NCBI RefSeq assembly: GCF_921293095.1
Contig: NC_060259.1
Span: forward strand, 76,442,120 to 76,506,119
Length of the DNA stretch: 64,000 nt
DNA from: Ischnura elegans
Taxonomy: Eukaryota > Arthropoda > Insecta > Odonata > Coenagrionidae
Reading direction: 5' to 3'
Below the pieces are notes generated by a model. The model saw only the letters and a list, made by a program, of their open reading frames with translations, ran no database searches and had not been told where the DNA came from. The position numbers and the translations under genes are program-made. How positions within the stretch are numbered: the first letter of the stretch is position 1; each line of letters starts with the position of its first letter. This document shows positions 56,816 through 64,000 of the stretch, piece after piece.

Positions 56816-58371
56816 TATAAAACATTTCCACCAGATATCGCCGGTCACTGTGAATTATGTTCATTTCGTTTTGTTTCCACATTTCGCTCCCGGGAACGTA
56901 ACTATTGAAATTTTACTGGTTTTCACTTCCGTTCAGTTTCTGTTGCCATCCCTGGATGATCTCCTGCCTACCCATCGTTGAAGCGACCTCGCAATCGTTG
57001 AAAGCGCACGGGGCCCCGTGTAAGGGGGCGAGGGCTTTCTCCACGACCCCCTAGTCGCAGCCGTTGGGTCGAGCAGTTGGCCCGGCCAACACCTGCCCCC
57101 CGTCCCCTACCCCACTCTTTCAACTTGCCGAAGATTCCGGAAGGAACCCGCGCGTCACGCTTCCGATTTCGACGCAGAATAATACTCACGAATTTAGCCT
57201 CGGCGTCATTTCTGCTCGAGGCGATTCACTTCAAAGCATCGAACAATTCTTAGTGGTATGGAGCAGTGACTAAATCATACTATCGTGAATACATTGCAGT
57301 GGCCGTTACATATTTGGAAGAGGCAATGATCAATAGAAGGTTGGGTGAGCCAACTGTAATTAAGGACACCCAATAATACTTTAAATCTAATAGTATACGA
57401 ATAATAAAATCTATGAAAGAGTATAATTGTATGCCGCGGATATCGCGCACGATCCATCATATTTTAGCTCAGCTTAGCATTAAAATTAGCATGACTAACT
57501 TATGCTAATAAACTAATACGAAATTATTTTTAAAAATTTCTCAGTTTCTGATGGGCGGGCTTCCCCTTACAAATGCCCACTGTATGGTGACAAAAAGTTA
57601 CAACACAAATCAATGAACAAAGTTCCTTCTCGCCTATATAGGAGGTCGTAAAAAAACGATTCTTTAAACACTCTTTAAGTTCATTCTACTCATAACTTTC
57701 AATACAATATTGTTTTCCGACAAAACGGTGCGATGATTTCTTGCCCTCAAGGAGGGAAAGGGTGCCCCCTAAGACAGTGCGAATCAATCGAAGAATAAAT
57801 GGAAGTTTTAAATTAAAATAAGGGGTTGATGATTTAAATAAAAAAAACTATTTCCCATCGTCAACTGAGTTACGTACTATGCTATTTTCGAATTTCAGGT
57901 CCCCTTGCATTTTGAATCCCAAGCGCTCAATTTAATTAGTGGTAAGCAGCTATTTTTGGCTCATAACAGGATTTAAATCTTTAGAGCCAATTAATTTCCT
58001 CCGGGGCCGGGGAGACAGATACCTATCCATATTGATTCCAAGATATCTCCGATTTCTATCCATCCCTGTGTATCCATTTCTTGAAGTGGTTTCTTGAAAG
58101 GTCTAACACAGTAGCAAAAATATGAAGCTTCAAATGTTGGACTAGTACGACTCGATATTCACCCCAGGAAATATTCAAGAGGAAATATGAATAAAAGAGA
58201 CTCAAGGTAACCATATGGCCCAACCTTGAAACTCCAACTTAAGTGCCATCATTGAAAATGGAAAAGAATTGACAAATGAAATAATTTCTAATAGTTTTTC
58301 CGAAATTCCTGGCACTCCATTTTCGAAAGCATTATATTTAATGGAAATGAAAGAACATGAAAATATACCCC

Positions 58372-58806
58372 ATCATTGTCGTCAGTCAACCAGATACATC
58401 ACGTGATCTCGTAATTAGTGGAGCCTGTGTCTTATTTTCTCGGTTTTTAACAACCTTTATTAAGTTCTAAAAATTTGTCTCGGATTTATTTGAATTTTGC
58501 ATCGCAGAAAAAGACAACCTGAACATTAATAGGAAGCATCACTCCCACTTGAGTGCTCATGTTTTGCCTTCTTTCACGACGCACTTATTGCTTCAAAATT
58601 ATGATGTCACCTTGAAATTTTCAGCAAAAAAATCTCGTAAAAAATTAATAAATAAAATACTTTTGAATATATTTTGACAATTCCTGACAGTTTTTCTTCG
58701 AAAATGTTTAATTTGATCGAGCTACAATCTTCAACGGAAAATAAGACCATTAAAAATAAACCCTATCGTCGTAGTCAGCCAAACAGATACATCACGTGAT
58801 ATCGGA
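58372..58806. repeat. Unclassified dispersed repeat R, core copies 3 and 4
   Basis: At 58372-58412 and 58768-58806, CATCGTCGT / TCGTCGTAGTC is followed by AGATACATCACGTGAT and a CTCG or ATCGG end, the same as 44094-44136. ATCACGTGAT is palindromic. The upstream 100 bp of each copy also resemble one another. Confidence 0.5.
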
Positions 58807-58864
58807 CTCTGCCCCCTCTATCTTGGTCTTGTACGCAGAAGCCGAAAATCGCTCCAGTAAATTT

Positions 58865-59212
58865 TTAAGCTGAGGGAGGAACATTCACGCTTAGCGTGGA
58901 ATATTTACTTAGCCGGAAGTATTCATTCATAGGGGGAAGATCCACGCCGCCCAACACTGTGAATACAAATGGCAGACACGTGACTGGGGGACTGAGGAGA
59001 ATGGCAGGTAGGGCGGGGAGAAGGGGAGGAGAACATTCGAAAAGGTGGCCAAAAGTCGAACGCAGCAAGTAAAAGAAAAGCACATGAACCATCTGCTCTT
59101 CAGAAAACCACACCGAACGTGCTGTGGACAGAGAAACCTCGTACAGCCGGCCAAACCGAGCAAATTCTAGCGATTTTTCCAATTCCGTTAAATACTTTTT
59201 CAAAAATTTCAA
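58865..59212 (-). other. Unassigned 115-codon open frame
   Basis: Reads through 58865-59212 in one frame and partly in a second (58927-59163). Contains a hydrophobic stretch but no domain I recognise. It has no DOMON motif, so it is not the missing MOXD1-like exon. Confidence 0.12.
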
Positions 59213-60189
59213 CGAAACTGAAGCAATTTAAAGTTTTTTTTCCATTATCTTGAATTTCAATTACTTAAAGTTATGAAAGACATCCTTCAAATACTAGCAG
59301 TACGAAGCCACCTCTCAATGTTTAATCAACGTACAATCAAGAATTTTAAAATAGCTCTATTTTTTTCAAGCTTGGATGCAACGGGATAGTTATTATTCTA
59401 ATTATTATTTCAAGCAGGTATTAGTAACTATTGCCTTACCAGCACAATAGCGAAAATTATTAGAGGTATATGGGGATACTTTGAATCTATAAAGGATAAC
59501 TTTGTCCATTTTGAAAGATTCGATTTTACCAAAAATGGGTATTATTAATTTTCCTTGTTTTTCCGGTCCTAACATGACAGCCGCTGTTTGCTGAGGGCGG
59601 GAAAAGACAGTTTCCCAAAATATACAGTGAATGCAAGATCCATTAATCAGCTATATTCATAATATTGTAATCCTAAGAATGGTAAACTGTATCTCCCTAT
59701 CCCTTGCTAGTTCGTTTTTATAAAACTCTCCGAAGATCACCTTCCTTGGTTGCTCCTAAATAATTGTCCCTTGATCTCCGTCCGGGGACTATTCTATCGA
59801 TTTTCTCTTCTATTATGTTTCCCACGTAATTGCTATGTCAGATTACGCGGCCAATTCACCGCGTTCCTCTTTGACGTACCTATATGGGTAGGTATGACCA
59901 CGGCGATATGTTTATAGATATGACCACGACTGTAACCATAAGAAGATGCATTCGGTCTGGCGGTAGTGGTACGTCCTTATTCTTAGAGAGCCATCAAACT
60001 TATGTGACGATATATAGTATACCCTCTTCCTCTATATATCGCCTCGTTTCCAGTAACGGATACAGAAAAAACTCAAGGGGGGGGGGCGCAAAATATATCT
60101 TGAGTTGTCTTTACTTTTATCGTAATAAAAAATGATCAAGTCAAAGGCAGAGTATAAAAAAATTATTTAAAGTGATTATACTCATGTAA

Positions 60190-60530
60190 AAGACAATATC
60201 ATCATCATCACTGGTCAACAATCCTAGGATTGGTTTGACACAGCTCTCCATTCTTTTCTCCTGTCGGCTAATCTTTTCGCACCTACTTATTTCTTCTCTT
60301 TCACATCCTTCTTTATTTGTTCCATATATTTTGCTCGAAGTCTTCCTTTTCCGTTCTTGCCTTCCACTCATCCCTCGACGACTGTCTTCATCAGGCCATC
60401 ATGTCTCAAGATTTGGCTTATATGGTTGTTCCGTCTTCTTCTCAAGGTTTTCATGAGGCTTCTCATCTCTCCAACTCTTCTTAGGACTTCCTCGTTAGTA
60501 ACTCGGTCGAATGATATAAAAAAGTTACAA
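60190..60530 (-). pseudogene. LINE reverse-transcriptase C-terminal remnant
   Basis: On the minus strand 60400-60520 reads RVTNEEVLRRVGEMRSLMKT then LRRRRNNHISQILRHDGLMK, a very common C-terminal part of non-LTR retrotransposon polyproteins. After a frame change the reading continues near 60230-60330 (RQEKRMESCVKPILG) and ends in a GATGATGATGAT tail at about 60200. No intact catalytic part. Confidence 0.8.
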
Positions 60531-61364
60531 TTGTGGTTTTGTAATGCTTGGCAATACGGGCGGACCCGCAAGGGGGGAGGGCGCGATCCCATCTGTATCC
60601 TCCACTGCTCGTTTCTCAAAAAACGAAGAATCAACATCAAGCCATAAAATATTTGAATCCGCGAGTACGAATTGACAGACGCGGAATATTAAAAAAAATA
60701 TTCTCCTCCTCGCTTTGCATTCGATAAAAATGTCTTATGATATCACAGTGATGCGCTTGAATCTCTTTCCGTAGATATTTAATAACCTTTCGATCGTCCA
60801 AAATGTGGTTCAGGGTTGTAGTCAATGGGACCACAAGGCCCTCTCCGTCACGTACGACCTTGGATTCTGCTGTACTTTCGCACACTTTTCATTATCTTTC
60901 CAAAAATGATCGAATCGGGGCGCTAAACGCTAAGGAAATTAATTTCCTTCTTCTGCCATTGATACCAGCGGAAGTTCTTGGTTGTGGATCAACCAAAATT
61001 TCATTTAAAAGAAATTTGGCTCTTGAAATTCGCATGTACACAACAGTTGTTGACGCTTGATATATATGGCCAATCTATCTTTACCGGGTACCTAGGCGAG
61101 GTGCAGGACTAAAATAGAAAAATAATGAATAGGGTTCACGGAATGGAAGATTATTCAGCAGCGTACATAAGAGGGGACCTGTCCTTTCCGAAATGATGAA
61201 AGAAAGAGAGATTCGTGAGTCATGCGTGAGGGAATATCCACGAGATATCCACGGACAACAATAATAGTCATGCTCCGTACTTATGGCAGTGCATATTTAC
61301 GTATTAAATATCATGGGGTATACTTATTTTAAATTAGTTAACTTTGGGGCGTAACAAATACTTA

Positions 61365-61598
61365 AAGCTTGTTTACGCGGTACATAAGCTCGGACATGTT
61401 TTTGTCTAAATGTATGAACGCGAGACTGAACGCCAAAATTCCAAGTGTAACCACCCAGCTTGTGCGAATGCATGACAGAAAATAGAACCTGTTTTAATTC
61501 GATACATTCATTCGTACATGTTACGCTCCGGTCCACCAACATTGTTCAAGCAATCAGGCATTAACTCGTACGTGCTAATTTATCGTGTAAACAGACAT
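61365..61598 (+). mobile_element. Harbinger-like MITE, first of an abutting pair
   Basis: Homologous to 53074-53308: AAGCTTGTTTACGCGG start and ATCGTGTAAACAGACAT end, TTA at 61362-61364 and 61599-61601. Confidence 0.8.
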
Positions 61599-61601
61599 TT
61601 A

Positions 61602-61835
61602 AAGCCGTTTTACACGGCACACGGAATTGCGCAATCTGACGTACGTGCGAAGGCACAATCAAAATTGCGTCGTGTAAAGCCGTAATTTGCTACAACACAT
61701 GCGAGAATGCGTGGATGCGAGACGGCAAAATAGCCCCTGTTCTAATTTCGTTCATGCATTCGCGCAATTCCACGCAATTTTAGAAATAACTGCAGCTCTA
61801 ACCTGCGCAATTCCGTGCCCCGTGTAAAACGGCCT
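61602..61835 (+). mobile_element. Harbinger-like MITE, second of an abutting pair
   Basis: Termini AAGCCGTTTTACACGG and CCGTGTAAAACGGCCT with GGAATTGCGCAA inner TIR; TTA at 61599-61601 and 61836-61838. The left TTA is the same one that closes the preceding MITE. Confidence 0.87.
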
Positions 61836-62039
61836 TTAGAGTTAGTCCCCACACTGGCGAATATTGTAAGGAGACCCAACCCCCTCCCCCCTCCCAATGG
61901 GGATACGTCATTGAGCCTGTTTTAACTTTGGCGTTTCTTATTCATTCTAAGTTGGTTATCTACGGCTCGGTTATGTCTTGAGAATGCGATCACTAGGGAT
62001 CCGTCGTAAGAGTGTGGCGCGGATACCGATTCCGGGTGC

Positions 62040-62450
62040 GGGCGTACGTACAGGGCGGAATTAAAAGCGTGGCGTGGATGCGGATATGTGGTGAGGGAAT
62101 TTGGGTGCAGGTGTCTCTTTGGTGGGTGTAGGGATATTGTGGGATTCACACGCGGGGGTGCGGTTGGCACGCCTGTTCCCACGCATTCCGTTGGCCGCCC
62201 GCCCGGCGGCCCGCCGGCGGCGTGCCCTCACGTGGGCCGCACTCGGCGCGCATACCAACGCGGAGAAGCCACGTAGGAGTGCCGCCCCAGCCTCATCTCG
62301 AAGGATCGGGTTCGAGTCCCCTAGATACGCATTCGAGGCACGGGGGGATTGCGCGCCTGGGGTAACTATTGGTATTAGAGGACCCAGGCGGTGTTCGCGT
62401 GACTATAAAGAACTTATGAACCCCACTTGTGTACCCGCCCGCGTATGAGA
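62040..62450. other. GC-rich, CpG-dense segment
   Basis: Around 62195-62260 the composition is very high in G+C (GCCGCCCGCCCGGCGGCCCG). Open frames on both strands (62101-62448 plus, 61922-62258 minus) are a side effect of composition. Could be a CpG island of a neighbouring gene; no coding feature identified. Confidence 0.35.
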
Positions 62451-63231
62451 ACCATGGAAAAGCGCTCATAGTGGCTGCTCTGCAGTCAAAAGCTTAGGCC
62501 AACATCTGAACTTCAATATTAATCCTTTATGGAGGACCTAATATAACCTAACGCGAATATTGCCGTACGCAGTATTGGCAACATTTCCGGATTAGGAATC
62601 AGTTTAAAAAGCATCTAAGCATTTAAATAAAAAATCTATGTGTAATAAATTTAATAATAAATGCATTTCCCTTGAAAATAAGGCGTAGATTCGCATAAAT
62701 TATCGTGCGAGCGGAAACAAATCGATAGAATTTAAAATTATAAAAAGCGCGCGACATATCAGCTCACGAATCCATTGTAAGTCGAACTCAATGCAAAGTG
62801 GGGGGTCTAATATTATGGGACGTGAGAGAAAGCCAGCAAATGAAATAATTTAAACTGCAGTTAATTCTCTCCCTTTCTGGTGACAAGTAGGAGGAGGGCT
62901 AGCCTTATTTGGTAATGCACCCTCGCTACAGCCGGAAATAATAGACTCATAACAGATAGCATGAATGGCTCATTAGGTTTTCCTCAAATTTGGATGTAAG
63001 AATTAAAAAATATCACACTCTGATACGAAATGGCTCCATTGATGGGGTCAAGTTCATACGATACTATAATTACATTATATGTCATGATGGGGGGAACAAC
63101 GTTACTGTTAACTGTCCCTGTCTTGTTAGCGTAAAAAAACTGTCGGATTTCAATTAATGTTAACCTTGGTCTGTTTGTTACTGCACATTACTCACTCCTT
63201 AAACTGTACTTGTACATATTTGTTTGCATAA

Positions 63232-63720
63232 ATGGATCGCTCTGAATTCTGCCGCGCTGTAGACGTGCGATTTAAAATGCGTCCAAAGAAATCAAGCCAT
63301 TACGGGATGGACTGGGGCCTCCTTTATGCAGTTACCCATGAGCGCAGCCCTCGAATGGCGGCGACGTTTCCTCTTGCTTTCCAAGCCTCCCCACTCGCCC
63401 TGCTCATCACGTCGAGGCCCCTAAGACAACGTCCAAGCCCCTTCAGAAGTCCGTTGGCTCGCACACTGTGGAGCGGAACCTCGTGGCCTGGGAAATGGCT
63501 TCCGATTGTTGAGTGCCGGCCGATCCGCTTGGCCGATCACATCCCGCCAAAATGTCCCGCCGTGCGCGCCCACGAAGAAAATGTTTCCCCTTGCCTATTT
63601 AAACCCTTGGGTTACCCCGGACTTTCTCACACAAAAGCACTCCCAGGTTCCCACGCAGGTACAAAAAACTGGGATGTATATGTTATCATCGGTAATATAA
63701 TTGATTCTATTCTTAGGTAG
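63232..63720 (+). other. Unassigned 162-codon open frame (longest in window)
   Basis: Rich in Pro, Arg, Ser and Ala, with no domain I know; the region is GC-richer than average. An alternative frame reads VEAPKTTSKPFRSPL-like runs, so the coding frame is uncertain. It may be part of a repeat. Not called as a gene. Confidence 0.2.
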
Positions 63721-64000
63721 GTAAATTTTAAAAGCGTGTGTTATCCACATTTGACCATGAAATATAGATTTTTACGAGGTACTCTGTTTATGTTCAATGC
63801 AGACCGATAACTTTGCCAAAATGACTTACGCAAATGCAAACATTTTTTATAATTAACTTATATTGGTAATTCATTAATATTGCTTTTTCGTTCAAATTCA
63901 TTGAAAGTACATAATAAAAAAAGATTTGAAGTTAGCAAAGCTAATACGATTGGGTACTTGGCTATTCCTGAGAAGCTCACTTTTTAAAACTGCCACCACA

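Noticed and set aside
58865-59212. Candidate for the missing N-terminal MOXD1-like exon
   Set aside because: None of its frames shows DOMON motifs.
62295-62330. Perfect B-box-like GGTTCGAGTCC suggesting a tRNA gene
   Set aside because: No A-box or acceptor stem at the proper distance; probably chance in GC-rich sequence.

Overview
The window is nuclear DNA of an animal, most likely an insect or another arthropod. Genes are split into short exons with GT..AG introns, background is AT-rich, and about a third of the sequence I can interpret is made of small non-autonomous DNA transposons. The species cannot be fixed from the sequence. There is no bacterial-style operon, CRISPR array, rRNA or convincing functional tRNA gene.

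Two protein-coding genes can be reconstructed, both on the minus strand. (1) At 788-13564 lies the 5' half of REV1, the Y-family translesion polymerase and scaffold: a tentative first exon, four exons carrying the N-terminal BRCT domain and the start of the polymerase domain, and one with the second catalytic motif. The rest of the gene runs off the left edge. (2) At 17978-30785 lie eleven exons of a copper type II ascorbate-dependent monooxygenase of the MOXD1 (DBH-like monooxygenase) group, from the DOMON domain to the stop codon. The signal peptide and start of the DOMON domain are missing and must lie further right. Both exon chains were built from the sequence by matching splice sites, reading phase and family motifs; every junction keeps frame.

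The introns and the right half (about 31-64 kb) are dominated by mobile-element debris. There are six copies of a 650-bp TA-duplicating element; two 98%-identical 500-bp elements with CACGTG-rich termini; at least ten short hAT-like elements, most with recognisable 8-bp target duplications; three TTA-duplicating (Harbinger-like) elements; pogo-like remnants; tRNA-derived SINE heads; a copia gag remnant; LINE 3' ends; and an unclassified dispersed repeat. I recognise no intact gene to the right of 30785.

No new biochemical system is evident. The most informative observations are genomic: a REV1 5' end with a decayed duplicate of its putative first exon, a lineage-specific acidic insert in the monooxygenase, a locus where one MITE was copied together with its neighbour's target-site duplication, abutting MITEs sharing one target site, and several unclassified repeats with conserved palindromic cores.
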